A stretch of 64,000 nt of DNA, from contig NZ_QKZK01000015.1 in the NCBI RefSeq assembly GCF_003254275.1, forward strand, positions 35,345 to 99,344. Direction: 5' to 3'. Shown here piece after piece: positions 44,355 to 53,549 of the stretch (position 1 is its first letter; the number at the start of each line of letters is the position of its first letter). The DNA comes from Breznakibacter xylanolyticus. Its GTDB lineage: Bacteria; Bacteroidota; Bacteroidia; Bacteroidales; Marinilabiliaceae. Both the position numbers and the translations under genes were made by a program. Under the pieces are notes generated by a model. It was not told where the DNA came from and made no database searches. It was given only the letters and a program-made list of their open reading frames with translations.

Positions 44355-46283
44355 ATGAAAAAATTATGGGTTCCCCTTGTTTTCTTATCCATTTTGGTGG
44401 GATGCTCCCGTCCCTCGCAGGTGGACGTGCTTAGCCCCAACGGGCAAATGAAAGTTTCGGTATCGCTGGGCGATAGCGGCATGGTGCATTACTCGGTGCT
44501 TTATGGCAATGACTCCGTGTTGTTGCCCTCGCGTCTGGGCATCGTCATGGCCGACGAGGACTTTAGCCGCAATCTCTCATGGCAGGGGGTGAGTGAGCCC
44601 GTGGAGGTGACCGACCGGTATGAACTGCTCACCGGCAAGCAAGCGCAGGTGACTTACCAGGCCAACGAGCAGGTGGTGACTCTTCACAGCAGTTCGGGCA
44701 AGGTGATGGAAGTGGTGTTTCGTGTTTCCAACAATGCCGTGGCTTTCCGCTATCGGTTCCCGCAGGCGGACGACGTGTCGGTGGTGCGATCCATTGTCGA
44801 TGAGCTCACCTCGTTTCACTTCCCCGACAGCACCAAAAGCTGGCTGCAGCCCATGTCTGAGGCCAAAACCGGATGGTGCCAAACCAACAACTCTTACGAG
44901 GAGCATTACGTGATGGAGGTGGCGCCCGGAACGCCCGCTCCCCTCAAGGCCGGATGGATTTACCCGGCGTTGTTCAACTCGGGCGACGTTTGGACGCTCA
45001 TCTCCGAAACCGATCTGCATCGCACCTATTGCGGAACCCGACTGGTGGATGCGGGTGCCAACACCTTTAAAGTGGGATTCCCCGACCCGCGCGAAGCTTT
45101 CACCAATGGCGGCGTCAACCCGCAGTCGGTTTTGCCCTGGCAGTCGCCCTGGCGCATCATGGCTGTGGGAAACCTCGGCAACATCGTCGAGTCAACCCTG
45201 GGCACCGACCTGGCCGCTCCGGCCATCGATAAGGATTTCTCGTTTGTGAAACCCGGTATTGCCTCGTGGAGCTGGGCCATCCTGAAAGATAACTCGGTGA
45301 ACTACGACACTCAAAAACGCTTCATTGACTTTGCGGCCGACATGCATTGGGCCTATTGCCTGGTCGATGTCAACTGGGATCGCAACATCGGCTACGATAA
45401 AATGAAGGAGCTGGCCGATTACGCGGCATCCAAAAATGTGGGGCTCATTCTCTGGTACAACTCTTCGGGCGATTGGAATTCGACCGAGTACACGCCCAAA
45501 AGCATGTTGCTCACCCGCGAGGCTCGCCGTGCTGAGTTCGAACGCATTCGCCAAATGGGCATCAAAGGCATCAAAGTCGACTTTTTTGGCGGCGATGGCC
45601 AGTCGATGATTCAATATTATCACGATATTTTCGAAGATGCGGCCGATCATCAGTTGATGGTCAATTGCCACGGAGCCACGCTGTCGCGCGGATGGCAGCG
45701 CACTTATCCCAACCTGGTCACCATCGAGGCCATCAAGGGGTTTGAGTTCATCACCTTTGAGCAGCAAAATGCCGATCTGGCGCCTTCGCACTGTGCTTTG
45801 CTTCCCTTCACCCGAAACGTGTTCGACCCCATGGATTTCACCCCCATGAACCTCTCGTCCATTCCCGGCATCAATCGTCGCACGACCTATGGTTTTGAAC
45901 TGGCCTTGCCCGTGCTCTTCACCAGTGGCGTGCAGCACATGGCCGAAACTCCTGACGGTTTGGCCGGAGTGCCCGACTTTGTGAAGTCATTCTTGCAGAA
46001 TCTTCCAACGCGCTGGAACGCCTCCCGATTTATCGATGGCTATCCCGGCAAATACGTGGTGATGGCGCGCCAGGCCGACAACGGCTGGTATGTGGTGGCC
46101 ATCAACGGCGAAAACTCGCCTCGCCAACTTTCGGTCGATGCCTCCTTTGCGGCTCCTGCCGGCACGCTCATCACCGATGGTTCTGAAGCCGATTCGTTTG
46201 TCAGTCGTGACGTCAATCAACGCATCGACATCGAATTGAAACCTTATGGCGGCTTTGTGGCCTTTTATCCCAATGTGAATTGA
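44355..46283 (+). CDS. GH97 family glycoside hydrolase, retaining type (alpha-galactosidase-like)
   Basis: 642 residues. The N-terminus MKKLWVPLVFLSILVGCSR has a lipobox (LVGC, Cys17), so it is a lipoprotein. The N-terminal beta-sandwich (SPNGQMKVSVSLGDSG) precedes the barrel. KGIKVDFFGGDGQS carries D409 at the place of the nucleophilic Asp of retaining GH97 enzymes, and NCHGATLSRGWQRTYPNL followed by TIEAIKGFEF supplies the acid/base Glu region. This is the alternative to the inverting SusB type at 13998-16097. Retaining GH97 enzymes studied so far act on alpha-galactosides. It stands alone with a convergent terminator to radA. Confidence 0.91.
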   Translation: MKKLWVPLVFLSILVGCSRPSQVDVLSPNGQMKVSVSLGDSGMVHYSVLYGNDSVLLPSRLGIVMADEDFSRNLSWQGVSEPVEVTDRYELLTGKQAQVTYQANEQVVTLHSSSGKVMEVVFRVSNNAVAFRYRFPQADDVSVVRSIVDELTSFHFPDSTKSWLQPMSEAKTGWCQTNNSYEEHYVMEVAPGTPAPLKAGWIYPALFNSGDVWTLISETDLHRTYCGTRLVDAGANTFKVGFPDPREAFTNGGVNPQSVLPWQSPWRIMAVGNLGNIVESTLGTDLAAPAIDKDFSFVKPGIASWSWAILKDNSVNYDTQKRFIDFAADMHWAYCLVDVNWDRNIGYDKMKELADYAASKNVGLILWYNSSGDWNSTEYTPKSMLLTREARRAEFERIRQMGIKGIKVDFFGGDGQSMIQYYHDIFEDAADHQLMVNCHGATLSRGWQRTYPNLVTIEAIKGFEFITFEQQNADLAPSHCALLPFTRNVFDPMDFTPMNLSSIPGINRRTTYGFELALPVLFTSGVQHMAETPDGLAGVPDFVKSFLQNLPTRWNASRFIDGYPGKYVVMARQADNGWYVVAINGENSPRQLSVDASFAAPAGTLITDGSEADSFVSRDVNQRIDIELKPYGGFVAFYPNVN

Positions 46284-46308
46284 TTTGTAGTTTAATTAGT
46301 TTGTAAAT

Positions 46309-46343
46309 GGAAAAGCCGTCTCCCTGGTGGGGACGGCTTTTTT
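46309..46343. terminator. Bidirectional terminator between the GH97 gene and radA
   Basis: AAAAGCCGTC (46311-46320) pairs with GACGGCTTTT, with a TCCC/GGGG extension and a T run on both strands. Confidence 0.8.
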
Positions 46344-46364
46344 GAATGTCTCATGTGTGCGGGA

Positions 46365-47738
46365 TTACGAAAAGAGCAGCTTGAAGGCTTCTTCAATTTT
46401 GCCCACTTGCAGGACTTCAATTTTCGATTTCTTAAAGTCAATCCCTTTGTTGAGCTTGGGGATGATGATGCGCTGAAAGCCCAGCTTGGCGGCTTCGCCA
46501 ATGCGTTGTTCAATGCGGGTGACGGGGCGTATCTCGCCCGACAGACCCACTTCGCCTGCCAGGCAGGTGCCGGGGGTGATGGCAATGTCGATGTTCGATG
46601 AGAGGATGGCGCAGGTCACACCCAGGTCGATGGCCGGATCGTTCACTTTGAGCCCTCCTGCAACGTTGAAGAACACATCTTTGGCCGAGAGTTTGAATCC
46701 GGCACGTTTCTCGAGCACGGCCAGCAGCATGTTGAGCCGTCGCAGGTCGAACCCGGTGGCCGAGCGTTGGGGATTGCCGTACACGGCTGTGCTTACCAAT
46801 GCCTGCACTTCGATCATCAGCGGGCGCAATCCTTCCACGGCCGAGGCAATGGCCACGCCGCTCAGTGCTTCGTCGTGCTGAGCCAGCAACAGCTCCGACG
46901 GGTTGGTGACTTCGCGTAACCCGCTGCCCTGCATCTCAAAAATGCCCAGCTCGGCTGTGGAGCCAAACCGGTTTTTGATGGAACGTAAGATGCGGTACAT
47001 GTGGTTGCGGTCGCCTTCAAATTGCAGCACCACGTCCACCATGTGCTCCAGGACTTTAGGGCCGGCAATGCTCCCTTCTTTGTTGATGTGGCCGATGAGC
47101 AGCACGGGCAGGTTTTTCTCTTTGGCCACTTTCAGTAATATGGCCGTCGATTCGCGTATTTGCGACACGCTGCCAGGTGTCGATTCAATGTAATCGGTCT
47201 CCAGTGTTTGAATGGAGTCGATGACCAGCAGGTCGGGCCGGGTGTTTTCGATGTGTGCCAGGATGCGTTCCACCAGCACTTCGCTCACAATGTAACAGGT
47301 GTCGGTGCCCCCGGGCAGGATGCGTTCGGCACGGAGTTTAATCTGCTGCGGGCTCTCTTCGCCCGATACGTAAAGGATTTTTTGGGTCTGAAGCATCAGG
47401 GCGGTTTGCAGTACCAGGGTCGATTTGCCAATGCCGGGTTCGCCGCCAATGAGCACCATGGAGCCGGGAACCAGCCCGCCGCCCAGCACGCGGTTTAGTT
47501 CGCCGTTTTGGGTGTCGATGCGCGGCAAATCTACCAGCGACACCTGCGACACCGGCATGGGGCGGTTGTTGCCCGTGCTGTCCAATACCAGGCCTTTGCG
47601 AAGGGTGGTTTTGTCCTGCTTCACGGCCACCTCTTCCTGATAGGTGTTCCACCCCCCGCACGAAAAACATTTGCCAATCCATTTGGGTGATTCGGCGCCA
47701 CAGGCAGTGCACACAAACACGGTTTTGCTTTTGGCCAT
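46365..47738 (-). CDS. radA: DNA repair protein RadA (Sms)
   Basis: 457 residues, the standard length. An N-terminal zinc finger has C10, C13, C24 and C27 (VCTACGAESPKWIGKCFSCG). Walker A is GGEPGIGKST (99-108), Walker B LLVIDSIQTL, and the RadA-specific KNRFGSTAELGIFEM motif follows. The C-terminal Lon-like domain starts near VSTAVYGNPQRSATG. It extends recombination branches in homologous repair. It is separated by only 2 bases from the adenylyltransferase gene upstream, so both are co-transcribed. Confidence 0.97.
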   Translation of the reverse strand: MAKSKTVFVCTACGAESPKWIGKCFSCGGWNTYQEEVAVKQDKTTLRKGLVLDSTGNNRPMPVSQVSLVDLPRIDTQNGELNRVLGGGLVPGSMVLIGGEPGIGKSTLVLQTALMLQTQKILYVSGEESPQQIKLRAERILPGGTDTCYIVSEVLVERILAHIENTRPDLLVIDSIQTLETDYIESTPGSVSQIRESTAILLKVAKEKNLPVLLIGHINKEGSIAGPKVLEHMVDVVLQFEGDRNHMYRILRSIKNRFGSTAELGIFEMQGSGLREVTNPSELLLAQHDEALSGVAIASAVEGLRPLMIEVQALVSTAVYGNPQRSATGFDLRRLNMLLAVLEKRAGFKLSAKDVFFNVAGGLKVNDPAIDLGVTCAILSSNIDIAITPGTCLAGEVGLSGEIRPVTRIEQRIGEAAKLGFQRIIIPKLNKGIDFKKSKIEVLQVGKIEEAFKLLFS

Positions 47739-47740
47739 TG

Positions 47741-48235
47741 TCAGTGGGTCTCCTTAATTTTTTTCACCAGGTTGGTGGTCGAGAAGCCTTCCACCAGGTC
47801 GACGGTCTCGACCGTACCGCCGCGTCCGGTCACGATGTCGTATCCCACAATCTCTTCGGGCTTGTAGTCGCTGCCTTTTACCAGCACGTCGGGCTGAATG
47901 GCTTTGATGAGGTCGTAGGGGGTTTCTTCGTCAAACAACACCACCAGGTCGATGAACGAAAATGCGGCCAGCAGGAATGCCCGCGACTGTTCGTCCACCA
48001 ATGGGCGCAAGGGGCCTTTGAGGCGACTCACCGACGCATCGGTGTTGAGGCCGAGCACCAGCTTCGTGCCTTTGTTGGCCGCCAGCGACAGGTATTCCAC
48101 GTGGCCACGGTGCACCAGGTCGAAGCAGCCATTGGAGAAGACGATTTTTTCGCCCGCCTTTTGCCATTGCGCCACTTGCTGTTGCGCCTGCTGGCGGGTC
48201 ACTATTTTTGATTGTATTTGCTCGTAGTGGTTCAT
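47741..48235 (-). CDS. rfaE2: D-glycero-beta-D-manno-heptose 1-phosphate adenylyltransferase-like nucleotidyltransferase
   Basis: 164 residues from ATG 48235 (MNHYEQIQSKIV); a frame start at 48262 adds nine residues. VFSNGCFDLVHRGHVEYL carries the HxGH motif of cytidylyltransferase-fold enzymes. LGLNTDASVSRLKGP and DVLVKGSDYKPEEIVG are typical of the stand-alone RfaE domain II, which charges heptose 1-phosphate with AMP for lipopolysaccharide core precursors. It overlaps or nearly touches radA, and the kinase domain (RfaE1) is not in the window. Confidence 0.92.
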   Translation of the reverse strand: MNHYEQIQSKIVTRQQAQQQVAQWQKAGEKIVFSNGCFDLVHRGHVEYLSLAANKGTKLVLGLNTDASVSRLKGPLRPLVDEQSRAFLLAAFSFIDLVVLFDEETPYDLIKAIQPDVLVKGSDYKPEEIVGYDIVTGRGGTVETVDLVEGFSTTNLVKKIKETH

Positions 48236-48327
48236 GGGTTGATCATGTTGCCCTCTTTTCATTTCCCAGTGAGGAGAGCAGGGCTGTTTTGTTTGGATTT
48301 CTCTATCGCAATTCGATATTCTTTCTT

Positions 48328-48359
48328 CTACACTTCTACACTTCTACACTTCTACACTT
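48328..48359. repeat. Four perfect tandem copies of an octamer
   Basis: CTACACTT is repeated four times (48328-48359), flanked by T/C-rich sequence, between the nucleotidyltransferase and PBP1A genes. The following AACTTTGCGACTCTT (48378-48392) resembles the CGCCTTTGCG stretch near 41450. Confidence 0.85.
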
Positions 48360-48396
48360 CTTCCCTTAGGCACTTTGCAACTTTGCGACTCTTAAC

Positions 48397-50760
48397 TTAA
48401 AAAAAGATGTCACCTTCCTCCGTGGCCGGGGCTTCGTCTATTTCGCCCTCGTTGGCCGACACCTGGTGCGAATCGCTGCAGGTGAGGTCAATGTTGAAGT
48501 CGGCCGGGCGTTCAAATGTGTCGTCTTCGGTGATTTTGATTGCTTTGTTGCCGTATACGCCTTTCATGTAAAGTCCCCAAATTGGTAATGCCATGTTGGC
48601 TCCCTGCCCCAGATTGAGTCGGTCAAAGTGGATGTCGCGGTCTTCGCCACCCACCCATACGCCTGTCACCAGGTTGGGGGTCACCCCAATGAACCAACCG
48701 TCGGAGTGGTTTTGGGTGGTGCCGGTTTTGCCGCCTATTTCGCCGCGAAGGCCATATTTTGCTCCCCGCAAGCGCATCCCGGTTCCCTGGTTGATAACTC
48801 CTTGCAGCAGATTGAGCATGAGGAAGGCCGAGGTCTCGCTGATGGCTTCCCGACGGCGCGGGTGGAAGTCGGCCACTACGGTGCCGAATTTATCCACAAT
48901 GCGGGTCACCATGATGGGCTCGGTGTACACGCCTTTGTTGGCAAAGGTGCAGTACGAGGCTGTCATTTCCATCAGCGACAGTTCGGGGGTTCCCAGGCAC
49001 AATGCGTAAACGGCATCCATGTGGCTTTTCACGCCAAGGGTGTGAATCATGTTGGCCACGGCTTGGGGGTTGTATTGTTTCATCACCCAGGCAGTGATGT
49101 TGTTGTTGGAGTTGGCCAGTCCCCATTTCAAAGATACCATCTCCCCTTCGCGCGCGTCGGAGGAATTCTTGGGTGTCCAGCTGCCTCCTTCGGGCAGTGT
49201 GAAGGTTTGGGGAACGTTGGGCACAAGGTCGCAGGGCGAGTGTCCTTCCTGCATGGCCAGGGTGTAAACAAACGGTTTGATGGTTGATCCCACTTGCCGC
49301 TTGCCTAACGACACCATGTCGTATTTAAAATGTTTGTAATTCGGTCCGCCCACGTAAGCTTTGATGTGCCCCGACAGTGGGTCGATGGAGAGCATGCTTG
49401 CCCGCAAGAAAAATTTGTAGTATAAGATGGAGTCGCGGGGGGTCATCACTGTGTCTTTGTCGCCTTTCCATGAGAATACTTTCATGGGCACCGGGGTGTT
49501 AAACACTTTGTTGATGCTGTCTTTGTTGGCGCCACTTTCCTTCAGATGGCGATAACGCTCGGTGTTGCGCATCGCATGATGAATGATGTTGTCGTATTGT
49601 TCGGGTGTCAGGCGAAAGGTGAATGGCGGGCGACGGGCTGTTTTTTTATCTTCATAAAAAGCGTCTTGCAGTTCACCCCCCAAATGTTGGGTCATGGCTC
49701 GCTCGGCATATTGCTGCATGCGCGAGTCAATGGTGGTGTATATTTTAAGTCCGTCGCGATAGATGTCATATTTGGTTCCGTCTGATTTCAGGTTCTTGTT
49801 AATCCATCCGTAAAGGGGGTTGTTGACCCATTCCACACTGTCTTCTTCATATTTGTGAATGAGATAACTGGGGTAACGTTCGCGTTTGGGTTCACTGGCC
49901 GACATGATTAATCGGATGTGTTCCCTAAAGTAAGGTGCCAGACCTTCGATGTGATCCATGCGTTTAAACGCCAATCCAAGCGGAAGGGCGCACAGTGAGT
50001 CGAACTCTGCACGGGTCAGGTGACCGGCTTTCATCATTTGACCCATTACCACATTTCTTCGTTGGACTGTCAACTCGGGTCGACGAACGGGATTGTATAA
50101 TGCAGGATTCTTCAACATCCCGATCAATACCGCGGCATGTTCGATTTTGATGGAGTCGGGTGTGGTGTTGAAAAAAGTCTTCGTGGCTGATTTAATCCCG
50201 AAGGCATCATATATAAATGGGACTTTATTGAGGTACATCGTCAGGATTTCCTCTTTGGTATAGCTCCGTTCCAGTTTAATGGCAATGATCCATTCTTTGA
50301 GTTTTTGACTGCCGCGCTCCCAAATGTTGGAGGCACGATCGTGAAACAGCAGTTTGGCCAGCTGCTGGGTGATGGTGCTGCCCCCTCCTGCATTTTTGTC
50401 GCCCATTAAAATGGTTCTGAAAAACACCCGACCCAAACCACGGGCATCGACTCCCGAGTGACTGTGAAATCTGGCATCTTCTGTGGCAACAAGGGCATTG
50501 ATCAGATGGGGCGACAGCTCTTCATAATCTGAATAGCTTCGGTTTTCCTCATAAAATGTTCCTAAAACTTGTTGATCGGCCGAAATGATTTCGGTGGCCA
50601 GGTTGCTTTTGGGATTTTCAAGTTCTTCAAATGAGGGCATAAAGCCGAGGGCTCCCACTGATAAGAGGAAGAAAAACAGCAAAACCAACAGCAGCATGCC
50701 GCTAAATAGACCCCAGAAAAGGGCTATCCTTTTGTCGATGGGGCGTTGAATGAATTTCAT
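48397..50760 (-). CDS. Penicillin-binding protein 1A (glycosyltransferase/transpeptidase)
   Basis: 787 residues from ATG 50760. One N-terminal helix (ALFWGLFSGMLLLVLLFFFL) anchors it. The GT51 domain has ATEDARFHSHSGVDARGL and GGGSTITQQLAKLLF. The transpeptidase has the Ser in GSTIKPFVY, the SNN triad in LANSNNNITA and the KTG motif in GGKTGTTQNHSDGW. It makes and crosslinks peptidoglycan at the inner membrane. The C-terminus is acidic (EGEIDEAPATEEGDIFF). It is followed downstream by radA-region genes after 160 bases. Confidence 0.95.
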   Translation of the reverse strand: MKFIQRPIDKRIALFWGLFSGMLLLVLLFFFLLSVGALGFMPSFEELENPKSNLATEIISADQQVLGTFYEENRSYSDYEELSPHLINALVATEDARFHSHSGVDARGLGRVFFRTILMGDKNAGGGSTITQQLAKLLFHDRASNIWERGSQKLKEWIIAIKLERSYTKEEILTMYLNKVPFIYDAFGIKSATKTFFNTTPDSIKIEHAAVLIGMLKNPALYNPVRRPELTVQRRNVVMGQMMKAGHLTRAEFDSLCALPLGLAFKRMDHIEGLAPYFREHIRLIMSASEPKRERYPSYLIHKYEEDSVEWVNNPLYGWINKNLKSDGTKYDIYRDGLKIYTTIDSRMQQYAERAMTQHLGGELQDAFYEDKKTARRPPFTFRLTPEQYDNIIHHAMRNTERYRHLKESGANKDSINKVFNTPVPMKVFSWKGDKDTVMTPRDSILYYKFFLRASMLSIDPLSGHIKAYVGGPNYKHFKYDMVSLGKRQVGSTIKPFVYTLAMQEGHSPCDLVPNVPQTFTLPEGGSWTPKNSSDAREGEMVSLKWGLANSNNNITAWVMKQYNPQAVANMIHTLGVKSHMDAVYALCLGTPELSLMEMTASYCTFANKGVYTEPIMVTRIVDKFGTVVADFHPRRREAISETSAFLMLNLLQGVINQGTGMRLRGAKYGLRGEIGGKTGTTQNHSDGWFIGVTPNLVTGVWVGGEDRDIHFDRLNLGQGANMALPIWGLYMKGVYGNKAIKITEDDTFERPADFNIDLTCSDSHQVSANEGEIDEAPATEEGDIFF

Positions 50761-51071
50761 TGGCAATATTTTTAATCAATTATCAAGGTTAAGACGGTTG
50801 TTTAGAATTCATCATTAATTTATCAAAGGATGTTTGTTGACACGGCAGAACGCCACCTGGACACGGCCTTTTAGAGGGTGAGTTGAGCTGTGTTGTTCTT
50901 GGAGCATTCCGCTTTTTCGGCAACGAAATGTGAGCCGTAAAAATAGTAAATTTAATCACCTGCTCGGGTCGACGCCTGATTTCATCAAATGTTTTATTGA
51001 CATGGTCGGAATTATTTTTTTATTTTTGACCGCTAAATCAATTAACGAGCATTGCGCGCAAAGATATTCTG
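50761..51071. other. Divergent intergenic region between PBP1A and topA
   Basis: 311 bases with no gene. The topA promoter lies at 50997-51028. The left part has no clear element; the -7 form of a PBP1A promoter is not obvious. Confidence 0.45.
50997..51028 (+). promoter_or_regulatory. Promoter of topA and the downstream T9SS genes
   Basis: TTGA at 50997-51000 and TATTTTTG at 51021-51028 are 20 bases apart, 43 bases before the topA ATG. Confidence 0.55.
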
Positions 51072-53543
51072 ATGGCTAAAAAACAAACTGATGCCCTTAC
51101 AAACCTGGTGATTGTCGAGTCGCCTGCCAAAGCTAAAACCATTGAAAAATTCTTGGGGAGCGATTTTGTGGTGAAATCCAGTTATGGTCATATCCGTGAT
51201 TTGGCCAAAGCGGATTTTGGCATCGACATCAAAAATAATTATCAGCCTCAGTATGTGGTCTCCGACGACAAAAAGGAGGTGGTGCGTGAACTCAAAAGTT
51301 TGGCCGCAAACGCACAAACGGTTTGGCTCGCTTCCGATGAGGATCGTGAGGGAGAAGCCATTGCATGGCATCTTTTCGAAGAGCTTAATTTGAAGGATAA
51401 TTCTACGCGTCGCATTGTCTTTCATGAAATTACGAAAGATGCCATCCTCAAAGCGGTACAACATCCGCGTGCGATTGATAAGCACTTGGTCGATGCCCAG
51501 CAAGCCCGGCGTGTGCTCGACCGATTGGTCGGATTTGAGTTGTCTCCAGTGCTTTGGAAAAAAGTGAAACCAAGCCTCTCTGCAGGTCGGGTTCAGTCCG
51601 TTGCGGTTCGTTTGTTGGTGGAGCGTGAACGTGAAATCTTTCATTTTGAATCCAAAGATAGCTACCGTGTTGCCGCCGTGTTTACCGTTGCCGAGTCCAA
51701 AGGAAAGGTTCAGGTTATCAAGGCCGAATTGTCGCGTCGTTTTGAAACACTTGAGCAAACACGTGAATTTCTTCAGCATTGTGTCAATGCCTCGTTTCTT
51801 GTTGATAATGTTGAGAAAAAACCGGCTACCAAATCTCCGGCTCCACCTTTTACCACTTCAACCTTGCAGCAGGAAGCCGCTCGTAAGCTCGGCTTCTCTG
51901 TGAGTCAAACCATGTCAGTGGCTCAAAAACTCTATGAAGCCGGGAAAATCACCTATATGCGTACCGACTCGGTGAATCTCTCTGATGTGGCCATTGCTTC
52001 GGCTGCCTCTGTCATTCGTTCGCAAATGGGTGAGAAATATCATTATACACGCCAATTTAAAACCAAAGCCAAAGGGGCTCAAGAAGCTCACGAAGCCATT
52101 CGTCCGACTTATCTGCAGGACGAAACTATTGTCGGCTCTTCTGCTGAGCAGCGGTTATATGAGCTGATTTGGAAACGAACCATCGCCTCTCAAATGGCCG
52201 ATGCTCAGCTTGAACGGACGGTCATCTCTATTAGTGTTCAAGGGAAGTCTGAACAGTTTGTTGCAACCGGTGAAGTGATTCGGTTTGATGGTTTCCTTAA
52301 AGTATATATCGAATCCAACGACCATGACAAAGAAGGCGATGACGAACAGTCCCTTTTATTGCCTCCGGTCGAGAAGAATCAAGTGCTCACCCTTTCTGAA
52401 GCTGAAGCTCGGCAGCGCTGGAATCAAAAACCTGCCAGGTACACTGAAGCCAGCTTGGTGCGTAAGCTCGAAGAATTAGGAATTGGGCGACCATCTACTT
52501 ATGCGCCCACCATTTCTACCATTCAACAGCGCGGTTATGTGGTGAAGGAAGAGCGTCCTGGTGTGGAGCGGAAGTATCAGCATCTCCTGTTGAAAAATGG
52601 CCAGGTGCTCCACTCCGAAAAAATTGAAATTTCAGGTGCCGAAAAAAATAAATTGTTCCCGACCGACATTGGCATTGTTGTGAATGACTTTTTGGTCAAA
52701 TACTTTCAAAAAGTCATGGATTTTGACTTTACTGCCAATGTCGAAAAGGAGTTTGATGAAATTGCTGAAGGAAAATTGGTTTGGCAAAAGGTGATTGATC
52801 GTTTCTATAAACCTTTTCATTTACAGGTTGAAGAAACCATCGAAAAGTCCGAACGCAATACCGGTGAACGTATTTTGGGAAATGATCCCGAAAGCGGAAA
52901 AGTTGTGTTGGTAAAAATTGGGCGTTTTGGCCCGATGGCTCAAATTGGGGAAAGTGATCCTGATTCAGAGGAAAAACCTCGATTTGCCAGCCTTCGTACC
53001 GGGCAACACATCGAAACCATTTCTCTTGACGAGGCTTTGGATTTATTCCGATTGCCCCGAGATTTGGGCGAGTTTGAATCGTATAAAGTCGTGGTGGCCA
53101 TTGGGCGTTTTGGTCCTTATGTGCGTCACAATGGTAAATTCGTTTCTATCAAAAAGGGCGACGATCCTTATGAAATTTCATTGGAACGTGCCATTCAACT
53201 CATTTTAGATAAACGTGAAGAGGACAATAACAAACTGATTCGCGCGTTTGATGATGAACCTGAGCTGAAAATTTTGAACGGTCGATGGGGACCTTACATT
53301 TCTTTCAATGGAGGGAATTACAAAATCCCTAAAAATACTGATGCAGCTACGTTGAGTAAAGACGATTGCATGAAGTTGATTGAAAGTCAGCCTGCTCCCA
53401 AAAAATCTGGGCGTTTTAGTAAGACTGCAAAGGCGGCGGTGTCAAAATCTGATGTAGCCACGTCAAAAAAGGTTGCGCAAAAAAAAACGACGACTAAAAA
53501 AACAACCACTAAATCAGGCGCTAAGTCTGCAAAAAAATCTTGA
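51072..53543 (+). CDS. topA: DNA topoisomerase I
   Basis: 823 residues. The TOPRIM domain has VIVESPAKAKTIEKFLG and SDEDREGEAIAWH. The active-site Tyr is in AGKITYMRTDSVNLS, and GIGRPSTYAPTISTIQQRGY follows. The C-terminus has repeats of the form GRFGPMAQIG/GRFGPYVRHNGKFVSI/GRWGPYISFNGGNYKI instead of Cys4 zinc fingers, as usual in Bacteroidota. A Lys/Thr-rich tail (KKTTTKKTTTKSGAKSAKKS) ends the protein. It relaxes negative supercoils. It is followed after 6 bases by the arginase-like gene, so the T9SS genes downstream may be read from its promoter. Confidence 0.96.
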   Translation: MAKKQTDALTNLVIVESPAKAKTIEKFLGSDFVVKSSYGHIRDLAKADFGIDIKNNYQPQYVVSDDKKEVVRELKSLAANAQTVWLASDEDREGEAIAWHLFEELNLKDNSTRRIVFHEITKDAILKAVQHPRAIDKHLVDAQQARRVLDRLVGFELSPVLWKKVKPSLSAGRVQSVAVRLLVEREREIFHFESKDSYRVAAVFTVAESKGKVQVIKAELSRRFETLEQTREFLQHCVNASFLVDNVEKKPATKSPAPPFTTSTLQQEAARKLGFSVSQTMSVAQKLYEAGKITYMRTDSVNLSDVAIASAASVIRSQMGEKYHYTRQFKTKAKGAQEAHEAIRPTYLQDETIVGSSAEQRLYELIWKRTIASQMADAQLERTVISISVQGKSEQFVATGEVIRFDGFLKVYIESNDHDKEGDDEQSLLLPPVEKNQVLTLSEAEARQRWNQKPARYTEASLVRKLEELGIGRPSTYAPTISTIQQRGYVVKEERPGVERKYQHLLLKNGQVLHSEKIEISGAEKNKLFPTDIGIVVNDFLVKYFQKVMDFDFTANVEKEFDEIAEGKLVWQKVIDRFYKPFHLQVEETIEKSERNTGERILGNDPESGKVVLVKIGRFGPMAQIGESDPDSEEKPRFASLRTGQHIETISLDEALDLFRLPRDLGEFESYKVVVAIGRFGPYVRHNGKFVSIKKGDDPYEISLERAIQLILDKREEDNNKLIRAFDDEPELKILNGRWGPYISFNGGNYKIPKNTDAATLSKDDCMKLIESQPAPKKSGRFSKTAKAAVSKSDVATSKKVAQKKTTTKKTTTKSGAKSAKKS

Positions 53544-53549
53544 TGTTCC

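Noticed and set aside
36000..46300. A complete polysaccharide-utilisation locus
   Set aside because: There is no SusC/SusD pair. GH95, esterase, GH43 and GH97 are only a loose set of glycan genes with different orientations.
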